Positions 1-7,190 of a stretch of 11,801 nucleotides of DNA are shown here, piece by piece. The translations under genes and the position numbers were made by a program. Source of the DNA: an uncultured Desulfobacca sp. (GTDB taxonomy: Bacteria > Desulfobacterota > Desulfobaccia > Desulfobaccales > Desulfobaccaceae); contig CALGOE010000031.1 in the NCBI GenBank assembly GCA_937958145.1, positions 1 through 11,801 on the forward strand, written 5' to 3'. Within the stretch, counting starts at the first letter, position 1; each line of letters starts with the position of its first letter. The notes beneath the pieces are model-generated. The model was not told where the DNA came from. It did no database searches and saw only the letters and a list, made by a program, of their open reading frames with translations.

Positions 1-2
1 AG

Positions 3-2615
3 CGTCTTCTGGAGGCGGCCCAGGCGCGGGCCACCGGCTTTGTTCTGCCGCGAGCCCTGCTGGTGCAGATCTATCTGGTGCAAAACCGCAAAGACCAGGC
101 CCGGACCCTGGCCGCAGAACTGGTGGCGGCGGCCCCACACTCGCCCCAGGCTTGGCTCAGCCAGGGGTTGGTCAAGATCGCCTTTTTCGACCTGCCGGCT
201 GCGGTCCGGCATTTCCAGAAGGCGCTGGAGCTTGATCCCAATTTTGTGGACGCGTATATTTATCTGGCCAAGATCTGGCTGGGATCTGATTATCTGGACC
301 GGGCCCAGCGGGCGGTGGCCCGAGCCCGGCAGCTTGCTCCCGAAAATGGCGAAGTCCTGTCGATGGCCGGCTTCGTGCGCCTGGCCTTCCGGGATTTTGA
401 CGGGGCCCGGCGCCTCTGGCAGCGGGCGGTGGAGTTGAGCCCCGGCTTGGGAGAACCCCATCTCGGTCTGGGAATCGTGGCTTTTCGCTACCGCCAGATG
501 TCCCAGGGGCTGGCCGAGATCCTTTTGGCCACCCTCCTGGAGCCCCGCATTTCGCTGTATCAAGCCGAATTGGGCAAGGCCCTCTATCAGGTCCGGGCCT
601 TTGACAAAGCCATGGAAGTCTATGACTATGCCAAAACCCTGGACCCCAGGGATCCCACCCCGTACCTCTACAAAGGCATCGCCCTCACCGACCTGAACCG
701 CCCCGGCGAAGCCATCCAGGAGATCAATCGTTCCATTGCCCTCAATGACAACCGGGCGGTCTTTCGCACCCGTCTGGCCCTGAACCGTGACCTGGCGGTG
801 CGCAACTTCAACCTGGCCAAGTCCTTCCTGCAGCTGAATCTGGGAGAATGGGCTTATCGCAAGGCCGTGACTTCAGTGCAAAAAGATCCCACCAACGCCT
901 CGGCCTATCTGTTTTTGAGCAGTGCCTTCGGGGCTTCCCGCAACCGCTTGGGCTCCGGGATCTCGGCCCTGTTGCTGTACCGGCTGTTGTCGCCGGCCAA
1001 CGAAAACAGTTATAGCCAGGGGCTCATCGGGCAATCAACCATTGATTACACCCCCATGTACGAAATGCCCTATTTCCGGGTGCTCACCCAAGGCAGTATC
1101 GGCTGTTGGCCGAACCGGAATGCCGTCACCGAAAATTTTATCGAAGCCTACGGCGGCCGGCCGGGTCTGGCTTTCGATGTTGCCGGTTTTTATAACGAAA
1201 ACCAGGGTTTTCGGCAAAAAAACGGCGGCGGCCGGAACTATTCCTCCATTAATTCCGTGAAATATGAGCCCACCGTCAAAAACTCCTTGTTGGCCGGGTT
1301 TACGTATTATGATGCAGAAGCAGGGGATACGGGCAACCTCACTGATGCCGACTATCAGCCAGCGGCGTATTTCCGGCAATATTACCATGGCAAAACCTAT
1401 GAATTAGGCTATGTCCACCGTTTTAGTCCGAATGCAACCTTTCTTTCCTATCTCACCTATAAGAACGAAAAAAGTAATTCCAGAAATTATCAACATTTTC
1501 AGTATGAATTATTTCCCACCATATTCCCTGGCGTGTTATTTCATCAGGACGTTTACACCAGTCGCCGCCTCCCCCGGGAATTTTTCAATATCCAGGCCCA
1601 GCAACAACTTGTCTGGGGGAATCATACCTTGATGGCGGGCTTCGATTATTTCTCCGGCCACCTGAAATATCGCCGGGAAACGGCCTATTACTGGTCTGTC
1701 TTTGGTATACCCCTGCCGTTTTTGGACGAGATCACGGTCGAGGATTATCGCCCGCCGGAACGGTCCTATAGTTTTTATCTCCTGGATTATTGGGCCGTGC
1801 ATCCCCAGTTCCTGATCGAAGCCGGGGTATTCAAGGATTATGCAAAAAATTCCCGTTATGGTTTTGCCCGGCCGGTCTCCAATTCCCTGTGGAACTTCCG
1901 TCTGGGGCTGAATTACTTTGCCAATGCCGATCATACGTTTCGCTTCCTGGTGCAGCGCAACCTCAACACCCACTATTTCACCACCCCCTCCTTGGTGCCG
2001 CCGCAAGTGGCCGGGTTCCCCTGGCTCATCAACATAGACGAAGGCGGTTTGACGCGGGAGATCGGCGCGGCCTGGGAGGCCCAGTGGACGCCCCGGACCT
2101 TTACGGTGCTGCAGTTCAACGCCAACCGCATCGACAACCCGGTGTATGAGCCATTTTTCGGGGCCGGCGGCACCATCCTGGAGCAGCGCGTCTACTGGGG
2201 CTGGAAACGGTATTTGGCCAGCCTCAGCGTCAATCACATCCTCAGCCCGTCCTGGGGGTTGGCCTTCGGCGCCATCCTGAAGAAAGTTGATCCCAGTTTC
2301 AACGCCTTTGACCCGTCCCAGAGGGACTTTTCGGAGGTGGACGCCGGCTTCACCCTTTCCTATCTGCATCCCCGGGGCTGGCAGGGATTCGTCCGCAATT
2401 ACCTGATCTATCAGGATATCATGGGCCGAGGAGATCACAGCTTCTGGCTGGCGGATATCTCGGTGGGCAAGGCCCTGCCCCACAAGCGGGGTTTGATCAG
2501 CCTGGAAGTCAATAACATCTTTGACCGCCGGTTCTATTACGTGCGCGAGCCGGTAGCCCTGGAAGGCTTCTTCCCGAGGCGGAGGCTTCTGTTCAGGCTT
2601 GCTCTCTTTTTCTAA
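3..2615 (+). CDS. TPR-repeat protein with C-terminal TonB-receptor-like outer-membrane beta-barrel (5' partial)
   Basis: The frame is open from the first complete codon at position 3, with TPR-like residues before the first internal GTG (63), so the true start lies upstream of the window. About 870 residues are visible. Residues 1 to about 315 are helical TPR repeats; several units end in the typical A-L-x-L-x-P pattern, for example KALELDPNF. From about residue 340 to the end the sequence alternates aromatic and polar residues, with many Tyr/Phe and Gly/Asn turns, as in an outer-membrane beta-barrel. The C-terminus resembles TonB-dependent receptors: a LEVNNIFDRRFYY stretch, a FFPRRR turn and a terminal Phe. 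I see no TonB-receptor plug domain in the visible part; TPRs occupy that place. The last 17 nt overlap the CHASE2 cyclase gene, suggesting coupled expression. Inferred role: an outer-membrane protein with periplasmic TPRs that works with the cyclase. The ligand is unknown. Roughly 1380-1560 is markedly AT-rich. Confidence 0.8.
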   Translation, partial: RLLEAAQARATGFVLPRALLVQIYLVQNRKDQARTLAAELVAAAPHSPQAWLSQGLVKIAFFDLPAAVRHFQKALELDPNFVDAYIYLAKIWLGSDYLDRAQRAVARARQLAPENGEVLSMAGFVRLAFRDFDGARRLWQRAVELSPGLGEPHLGLGIVAFRYRQMSQGLAEILLATLLEPRISLYQAELGKALYQVRAFDKAMEVYDYAKTLDPRDPTPYLYKGIALTDLNRPGEAIQEINRSIALNDNRAVFRTRLALNRDLAVRNFNLAKSFLQLNLGEWAYRKAVTSVQKDPTNASAYLFLSSAFGASRNRLGSGISALLLYRLLSPANENSYSQGLIGQSTIDYTPMYEMPYFRVLTQGSIGCWPNRNAVTENFIEAYGGRPGLAFDVAGFYNENQGFRQKNGGGRNYSSINSVKYEPTVKNSLLAGFTYYDAEAGDTGNLTDADYQPAAYFRQYYHGKTYELGYVHRFSPNATFLSYLTYKNEKSNSRNYQHFQYELFPTIFPGVLFHQDVYTSRRLPREFFNIQAQQQLVWGNHTLMAGFDYFSGHLKYRRETAYYWSVFGIPLPFLDEITVEDYRPPERSYSFYLLDYWAVHPQFLIEAGVFKDYAKNSRYGFARPVSNSLWNFRLGLNYFANADHTFRFLVQRNLNTHYFTTPSLVPPQVAGFPWLINIDEGGLTREIGAAWEAQWTPRTFTVLQFNANRIDNPVYEPFFGAGGTILEQRVYWGWKRYLASLSVNHILSPSWGLAFGAILKKVDPSFNAFDPSQRDFSEVDAGFTLSYLHPRGWQGFVRNYLIYQDIMGRGDHSFWLADISVGKALPHKRGLISLEVNNIFDRRFYYVREPVALEGFFPRRRLLFRLALFF

Positions 2616-4599
2616 AGCCTTTCATAACCCCTGGCTGCGGGGCCTGATTCTGGGCCTGTTGGCCTTCTGGCTGATGGCCCCCTTGAGTTTCCTGCCATTG
2701 GGGAAATTTTTGGAAAACCGGGCCCTGGATTTCTGCTATCAGTGGCGTCCTGCCCAGCCCGCCGCAGATGACATTCTGGTGGTGGGGATTGACGAACCCT
2801 CATTCCAGGAGCTCCGCCGCCCCTGGCCCTGGCCGCGCCGTTGGCATGCCAGGCTGGTGCACCGCCTCAAAGCCGCGGGGGCCAGGGTAGTGGTGTTTGA
2901 TATTGTCTTCGCCGAACCCAGCACGCCCGAGGAAGACCGGGAGTTTGCCGAGGCCCTGCGGGCTGCCGGGAATGTGGTCCTGGCCGCGACCATCGAGGTG
3001 GCCGAAGGGCCGCGATTTCGGCGGCAGATTTTGGTTACCCCGGTGCCGGAATTCGCCGACGCAGCCAAAGGGGTGGGCTTGGCCCTGGTAACCCCGGACC
3101 CCGATGGCGTTGTGCGTCGATTCCATACCTCCCTGGCAGGCCATGACACCTTGGCGCTGGTAGCGGCCCGTCTGTTCAAACCGGAACTGGATATCCCCCT
3201 TGTATTTTCCGGTCTCATTAACTTCGCCGGGCCGGCCCACAGCCTGAATACCGTTTCCTACTATCAGATCATCGATCCCGACCACCCGGTGCCGCCCTCC
3301 TGGATTCAAGGCAAAATTGTGCTGGTCGGCCGGATGCTGGAGGCCAATGTGACGCCTCAAGGTCAGGCCGACATGTTTTACACCCCGTTCTTCTCCCTGG
3401 ACGGTCAGGCCACGGCCGGGGTGGAAATTCAGGGGCATATTATCAACACCCTCCTGCAGAACCGCGTCGGGCGCAGCCTCCCGGATAGCCAACGGGTTAT
3501 CTTATACCTTTTCCTGTTTCTGCTCGCCGCTTATGGTTTCAGCCGTTTGAGTCCGCTCTCCGGCCTCGTGGTTCTGGGCCTGAGCAGCGGCCTGATCTTT
3601 GGCAGCGCCCTTTATCTTTTCTGGCACCAGCACCTCTGGCTGCCCCCGGTTTTACTGGTCGGGGGGCTGGTCCTGGTATACGGCGGCAATGCCCTGGGCC
3701 ATTATGCGCAGGCGGCCAGCGACAAGCGTTGGCTGCGCCAGGCCTTTTCCCGCTATGTGTCCAGTTCCCTGGTGGAGATTATTTCCTCGCAGCCGGAGCG
3801 GCTGCGTCTGGGCGGGGAGGAGGTTGAACTCACCGTCCTCTTTGCTGATCTGGCCGGTTTTACAGGCATTTCGGAGGGGCTGGCGCCGGAGCGGCTGATC
3901 CTGCTTCTCAACGAATACTTCACCACAATGACGGACATTATCCTGGAACGCCGGGGCACCCTGGATAAATACATCGGCGACGCCATCATGGCCTTTTGGG
4001 GGGCGCCACTCAGCCTCCCCAACCATGCCTCTTGGGCCTGTGAGGCGGCTTTGGCCATGCGCCAGGCCCTCCACCCCCTCCAGAAAGCCTGGCAGGAACG
4101 ACACCTGCCGCTCTTGGAGGTCAGGATCGGCCTGCACAGCGGTCCGGCCATTGTCGGCAATGTCGGTTCCCGGGAAAGGTTCAATTACACGGTCATGGGC
4201 GATACCGTCAACCTGGCTTCCCGCCTCGAGGGGGTCAATAAGATTTACGGCACGAAAATCCTTATCAGTGACGCCACCTATGCCCGGGTGCAGACGGAAT
4301 TTCTCTGTCGGGAAGTGGATCTGGTCCAGGTCAAAGGCCGTCTGCAGCCGGTGGCCGTCTATGAACTCCTGGGCCGTCAGCAAGACCGTTCCCACTTTCC
4401 CTGGCTGGATACCTTTGCCGCCGCTCTCCGGGCCTATCGGCAGGGAAACTGGGAACAAGCGGACAGCCTGTTTCACGAGGTTCTGGCCCAAAACCCGGGA
4501 GACCCGCCCTCCCTGTGCCTGCAGCAGCGCCTGCAAACCTACCGGTCCCAGCCTCCCGCGCCCGGCTGGCAAGGCGTCCACAAACTCGATGAGAAGTGA
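2599..4599 (+). CDS. CHASE2-domain class III adenylate/guanylate cyclase
   Basis: This is a 666-residue membrane-bound cyclase, predicted to make cAMP. A TM segment near residues 13-32 leads to a periplasmic CHASE2 sensor (about 33-290; hallmarks RALDFCYQW, ILVVGIDEPSF, VVVFDIVFAEP). Three TM helices follow (about 300-316, 320-342, 347-368), then a cytoplasmic class III catalytic domain (about 405-590). Catalytic residues are visible: metal-binding D417 (LFADLAGFT) and D461 (DKYIGDAIMAF), and K457 and D535 (VMGDTVNLASRLE) at the usual purine-recognition positions. N538 and R542 are the usual transition-state pair. Lys/Asp favours ATP over GTP. The last 70 residues form a helical tail common in this family. 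The TTG start at 2599 lies inside the upstream gene; GGAGG at 2581-2585 is 13 nt before it, rather far. No better in-frame start precedes the first TM. The overlap with the TPR-barrel gene implies translational coupling. The family call is firm; the signal sensed is unknown. Confidence 0.93.
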   Translation: MLSFSKAFHNPWLRGLILGLLAFWLMAPLSFLPLGKFLENRALDFCYQWRPAQPAADDILVVGIDEPSFQELRRPWPWPRRWHARLVHRLKAAGARVVVFDIVFAEPSTPEEDREFAEALRAAGNVVLAATIEVAEGPRFRRQILVTPVPEFADAAKGVGLALVTPDPDGVVRRFHTSLAGHDTLALVAARLFKPELDIPLVFSGLINFAGPAHSLNTVSYYQIIDPDHPVPPSWIQGKIVLVGRMLEANVTPQGQADMFYTPFFSLDGQATAGVEIQGHIINTLLQNRVGRSLPDSQRVILYLFLFLLAAYGFSRLSPLSGLVVLGLSSGLIFGSALYLFWHQHLWLPPVLLVGGLVLVYGGNALGHYAQAASDKRWLRQAFSRYVSSSLVEIISSQPERLRLGGEEVELTVLFADLAGFTGISEGLAPERLILLLNEYFTTMTDIILERRGTLDKYIGDAIMAFWGAPLSLPNHASWACEAALAMRQALHPLQKAWQERHLPLLEVRIGLHSGPAIVGNVGSRERFNYTVMGDTVNLASRLEGVNKIYGTKILISDATYARVQTEFLCREVDLVQVKGRLQPVAVYELLGRQQDRSHFPWLDTFAAALRAYRQGNWEQADSLFHEVLAQNPGDPPSLCLQQRLQTYRSQPPAPGWQGVHKLDEK

Positions 4600-4738
4600 G
4601 CGCCGGCTTTATTCTGACCTGCTGACCCTTCGCCCAGGACCACTCAGAAAGTTTGTCAGAGCCTTCTCCCCCTCCGGTCGGGGCAGAAAGCCCGGATTCT
4701 GAGCTTGCATCGGTGAAATGGCAGTCATTAACGCAAGT

Positions 4739-4799
4739 TAAAAATATTTTGGATTTCTTTCATTTTTCCAGTTGACGTGGAAAAAGAAAGAGTTATGAT
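4739..4799 (+). promoter_or_regulatory. Sigma-70-type promoter with AT-rich UP-like element
   Basis: TTGACG (4772-4777) and TATGAT (4794-4799) are separated by 16 nt, each one mismatch from consensus. The 30 bases upstream (4739-4768) are runs of A and T like an UP element. The start of transcription should fall near 4806, giving a leader of about 50 nt before the small lysine-rich gene. The rest of the gap after the cyclase gene (4600-4738) shows no gene; it has a few imperfect GC-rich inverted repeats but no convincing terminator. Confidence 0.7.
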
Positions 4800-4856
4800 C
4801 CCTCTTATTGGGCCTGATACGGCCCGCTTTTATCGCCCCCGAGGAGGTAGCAGGCA

Positions 4857-5057
4857 TTGAAGAAGTTGGCATCATTACTTATGGCATTGTGTTTCGCCGC
4901 CGGCACCATGAGCCCGGTGTTGGCTCAGCAAGCCATGCCGGAGGAACAACCGGCCGTTGGCGCGGCCCAGGCAACCCCCAAAAAGACCAAGAAAGCGAAA
5001 ACAACCAAGAAAACCAAAAAGTCGAAGAAGACCAAAAAGGCTGCTACCCCGCAATAA
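4857..5057 (+). CDS. Small exported lysine-rich protein
   Basis: This predicted protein has 66 residues. The first 24 or so look like a Sec signal peptide: MKK, then a hydrophobic core (LASLLMALCFAAG), then a probable cut after SPVLA before QQ. The mature part of about 42 residues starts acidic/neutral (MPEEQPAVGAAQ) and ends in a strongly basic tail of repeated TKK/SKK/AKK units with no aromatic residues, similar in composition to a histone H1 tail. The TTG start is chosen because GAGGAGG (4841-4847) sits 9 nt upstream and because the next in-frame ATG (4881) would cut off most of the signal peptide. A dedicated promoter and strong terminator make it a monocistronic unit, probably well expressed. 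Small proteins of this layout are, from memory, common in Desulfobacterota but uncharacterised. Binding to a polyanion (cell surface, nucleic acid) is only a guess. Confidence 0.75.
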   Translation: MKKLASLLMALCFAAGTMSPVLAQQAMPEEQPAVGAAQATPKKTKKAKTTKKTKKSKKTKKAATPQ

Positions 5058-5078
5058 TTTTCCTTATTTTCCGGTAGC

Positions 5079-5110
5079 AAAAAAGGCTGGTTGCACAACC
5101 AGCCTTTTTT
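5079..5110. terminator. Rho-independent, probably bidirectional terminator
   Basis: A run of six A (5079-5084) is followed by GGCTGGTT (5085-5092), loop GCAC, AACCAGCC (5097-5104) and six T (5105-5110). The 8-bp stem is perfect and flanked by A and T tracts on opposite sides, so it can stop transcription from both the small lysine-rich gene (ends 5057) and the converging gpmA gene (ends 5134). Confidence 0.93.
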
Positions 5111-5133
5111 AGTTAATGGTTCTGGGAATGGAT

Positions 5134-5880
5134 TTATTTTTTCTTCAATTGGTCGGCCACGGCCTGAATCGCGGCCTGGACCTGGGCCGGGTCCCCCAGA
5201 TAAAAATTGCGGATGGGTTTGAGATCGCCGTCCAGTTCATAGACCAAGGGAATACCGGTGGGGATGTTGCGGCTGACGATATCCTGATCGGAGATATTAT
5301 CAAGGTATTTTACCAGGGCCCGCAGGCTGTTGCCGTGTGCGGCAATGAGCACCCGTTTGCCGGCCTTGACGGTGGGGGCAATGGTTTCGTGCCAGAGGGG
5401 CAGGAAGCGGGCCACGGTGTCCTTGAGGCATTCGGTGAGGGGGAGCTCTTCGGGCTTGAGATCAGCATAGCGAGGATCGAATCCTGGCCAGCGAGGATCG
5501 TCTTTGGTCAGCGGCGGCGGGGGGACATCGTAACTGCGCCGCCAGATCTGCGTCTGTTCCATGCCGAATTTGGCGACGGTCTCTGCTTTGTTCAGCCCCT
5601 GCAAGGCCCCATAATGCCTCTCATTCAGACGCCAGCTATTGTGGATGGGAATCCACATCAGGTCCATTTCTTCCAGGATCAGCCACAGGGTTTTGATGGC
5701 CCGGGAGAGCACCGAGGTGAAGGCGACGTCGAACCGATAACCTTCCTTTTTCAGGTAACGTCCCGCCTCCTGGGCCTCCTCCACCCCCTTGGCAGACAAC
5801 CCGACATCGGTCCAACCGGCAAATTTGTTTTCCTTGTTCCAGATACTCTCGCCGTGACGCACTAATACCAGGGTATACAT
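5134..5880 (-). CDS. gpmA: 2,3-bisphosphoglycerate-dependent phosphoglycerate mutase
   Basis: The enzyme interconverts 3- and 2-phosphoglycerate in glycolysis and gluconeogenesis, in the cytoplasm. At 248 residues it has the normal length of the bacterial dPGM family. Visible landmarks are the N-terminal phosphohistidine motif LVRHGESIWN with R8 and H9 (the phosphorylated His), FAGWTDVGLS, the R60-containing TSVLSRAIKT, the WRLNERHYGALQG block with E87 and R88, and the second catalytic His, H182, in AAHGNSLRALV. These match the catalytic set of E. coli GpmA with a two-residue offset. The ATG at 5880 gives the exact family N-terminus; AAAGGAT on the minus strand (5894-5900) is the likely but rather distant ribosome site, 13 nt upstream. 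It is transcribed alone, convergent with the small lysine-rich gene and divergent from the deacetylase gene. Nothing unusual in the sequence; the call is firm. Confidence 0.97.
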   Translation of the reverse strand: MYTLVLVRHGESIWNKENKFAGWTDVGLSAKGVEEAQEAGRYLKKEGYRFDVAFTSVLSRAIKTLWLILEEMDLMWIPIHNSWRLNERHYGALQGLNKAETVAKFGMEQTQIWRRSYDVPPPPLTKDDPRWPGFDPRYADLKPEELPLTECLKDTVARFLPLWHETIAPTVKAGKRVLIAAHGNSLRALVKYLDNISDQDIVSRNIPTGIPLVYELDGDLKPIRNFYLGDPAQVQAAIQAVADQLKKK

Positions 5881-5933
5881 TGGCTTGGCCCATATCCTTT
5901 CTTGAAAAAATTATCCAAACGTAGTAACAGTTA

Positions 5934-5963
5934 ATTTTATCCCATTCTTGCTTGCCTTGAAAA
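5934..5963 (-). promoter_or_regulatory. Weak candidate promoter for gpmA
   Basis: On the minus strand, TTTCAA (5958-5963) and TAAAAT (5934-5939) are 18 nt apart, in an AT-rich patch between two divergent genes. The -35 match is poor, so this is only the best candidate in the region. A GATAAT-like hexamer at 5910-5915 is an alternative -10 without a good partner. Confidence 0.25.
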
Positions 5964-6043
5964 GAGTTTAACCATCCTCAGCCTGAGATTTAGGTTGCGC
6001 CGGTGTCGTGGCCGGGGCCGGCCGGGAGGATATCCTTTTCTGC

Positions 6044-6070
6044 TTTACAGGGGCAAAACTCCGGGATAAT
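6044..6070 (+). promoter_or_regulatory. Candidate promoter for the deacetylase-family gene
   Basis: TTTACA (6044-6049) and GATAAT (6065-6070) each differ by one base from the sigma-70 consensus, but the 15-nt spacer is short. It lies about 40 nt before the start codon at 6112, in the divergent gap with gpmA. The GC-rich stretch just upstream (about 5995-6035) has overlapping GGCC/CCGG palindromes of unknown meaning. Confidence 0.35.
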
Positions 6071-6111
6071 CTGTTAGGTAATCTCTCCCGCAGCAAAGGA
6101 TGCCGTCTTTC

Positions 6112-7065
6112 ATGCAGATCACCACTGGGTATGTCTATGATGAGCGCTACTTGCGCCATGATCCCGGGTCCTGGCATCCCGAGCGTCCGGACCGCCTCCG
6201 GGCCATTCAGCGCCGGGTCATGCTTTCGGGCTTAATAAACGAACTGCACTGGCTCCACCCGGTGGAGGCGCCGCTGGAATGGATCACCCGCGTTCATGAT
6301 GCCGAATATGTGGAGCGTTTCCGACAGGCCTGCGAGAAACAGTATACCATATTTCAATCGCCGGATAACGGGATTTGCGCCGAGAGTTTCGCCATCGCCC
6401 GTCTGGCCGTGGGCGGGGTCTTGGTGGCCTGTGATGCCATGATGAAGGGGGAGATCACCAACGCCTTCTGTGCGGTGCGGCCGCCGGGGCATCACGCCGA
6501 ACGGGCTCAGGCCATGGGTTTTTGTTTTTTCAATAATATAGCCATCGGCGCCCGGTATCTCCAGGAGCGTCATGGTCTGGCCCGGATAGCCATCGTTGAT
6601 TGGGATGTCCATCACGGCAACGGCACGCAGCACATTTTTGAGGATGACCCCACGGTCATGTACATCTCCCTGCACGAAGATCCGGCCCATTGTTATCCCG
6701 GCACCGGCAGCAGTAAGGAGAGGGGCGTGGGGGCCGGCGTGGGCTATACGCTGAACTTTCCTTTTCCTCCCCGGAGCGGCGATTGGGATTACCTGGAGAT
6801 TATTGAAGAAGAGGTCATCCCCGCCCTTGCTGCTTTTCGGCCGGATTGCCTCATGATCTCGGCTGGCTTCGATGCCCATGCCAATGACCCGCTGGCCCAC
6901 ATGCGGCTCAGTCGGGAGGGATATGCCCGCATGGGGCGGGTTTTGGCCGCGTTTGCCAAAGAATATTGCCAATTCCGGATCATCACCGTATTGGAAGGCG
7001 GCTATAATCTGGAAGTCTTGGAAGATTGTGTGGAGGACCATTTGCACATCCTGCGCTCCTCCTGA
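6112..7065 (+). CDS. Histone deacetylase / acetoin-utilisation (AcuC-like) family zinc deacetylase
   Basis: A 317-residue single-domain protein of the arginase/deacetylase fold that removes acetyl groups from lysine or small amines; bacterial members act on acetyl-polyamines or proteins such as acetyl-CoA synthetase. The N-terminal pattern (TGYVYDERYLRHDPG, then HPERPDRLRAI) is typical. Catalytic features are complete: H127 and H128 (RPPGHHAE), zinc ligands D165 and H167 (WDVHHGNGT), third zinc ligand D254 (SAGFDAH), and the transition-state Tyr Y298 (LEGGYNL). The start at 6112 is preferred because AAAGGA (6095-6100) lies 11 nt upstream and the protein then begins as family members do. An in-frame ATG at 6100 would add four residues but overlaps that ribosome site. 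No acetyl-CoA or acetoin genes are adjacent, so the substrate cannot be read from context. It should be active. Confidence 0.92.
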   Translation: MQITTGYVYDERYLRHDPGSWHPERPDRLRAIQRRVMLSGLINELHWLHPVEAPLEWITRVHDAEYVERFRQACEKQYTIFQSPDNGICAESFAIARLAVGGVLVACDAMMKGEITNAFCAVRPPGHHAERAQAMGFCFFNNIAIGARYLQERHGLARIAIVDWDVHHGNGTQHIFEDDPTVMYISLHEDPAHCYPGTGSSKERGVGAGVGYTLNFPFPPRSGDWDYLEIIEEEVIPALAAFRPDCLMISAGFDAHANDPLAHMRLSREGYARMGRVLAAFAKEYCQFRIITVLEGGYNLEVLEDCVEDHLHILRSS

Positions 7066-7066
7066 C

Positions 7067-7081
7067 GGCCGGTAACCGGCC
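7067..7081. repeat. GC-rich perfect inverted repeat after the deacetylase gene
   Basis: GGCCGG-TAA-CCGGCC begins two bases after the stop codon. It could form a 6-bp hairpin with a 3-nt loop, but no T tract follows, so it is not a classical terminator. A second small hairpin, CGGTC-TTTT-GACCG (7161-7174), lies 16 nt before the next start codon. The rest of 7066-7190 shows no gene. Confidence 0.5.
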
Positions 7082-7190
7082 CGGGGAGGATTGCTTCCGT
7101 CTTGGTAAGAGATTATGTTCCTGAAACAGCTCCTGATTCCTGGCCCCTGGCCACTGAACACGGTCTTTTGACCGCGGGGTAAAAAGATCT

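Noticed and set aside
1536..2483. Long open frame (315 codons) on the minus strand inside the barrel gene
   Set aside because: It is antisense to a clear coding region, has no ribosome site or recognisable domain, and its composition is what a GC-rich complementary strand gives by chance.
3652..4581. Long minus-strand open frame (309 codons) across the cyclase catalytic domain
   Set aside because: The opposite strand carries all conserved cyclase motifs; this frame is a complementary-strand artefact.
5116..5865. Plus-strand open frame (249 codons) opposite gpmA
   Set aside because: It mirrors gpmA almost exactly and begins just after the terminator, but it shows no family features, while gpmA on the other strand is unmistakable.
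5968..6177. Minus-strand open frame ending in a Pro/Ala-rich tail, in the gpmA-deacetylase gap
   Set aside because: Half of it is antisense to the deacetylase gene and it lacks a ribosome site; the Pro/Ala tail comes from a GC-rich palindromic stretch.
7067..7081. Inverted repeat as a rho-independent terminator
   Set aside because: The stem is short with a 3-nt loop and no T tract follows it.
6232..7161. Minus-strand open frame (309 codons) opposite the deacetylase gene
   Set aside because: The deacetylase on the plus strand has all catalytic motifs; this frame shows no domain.
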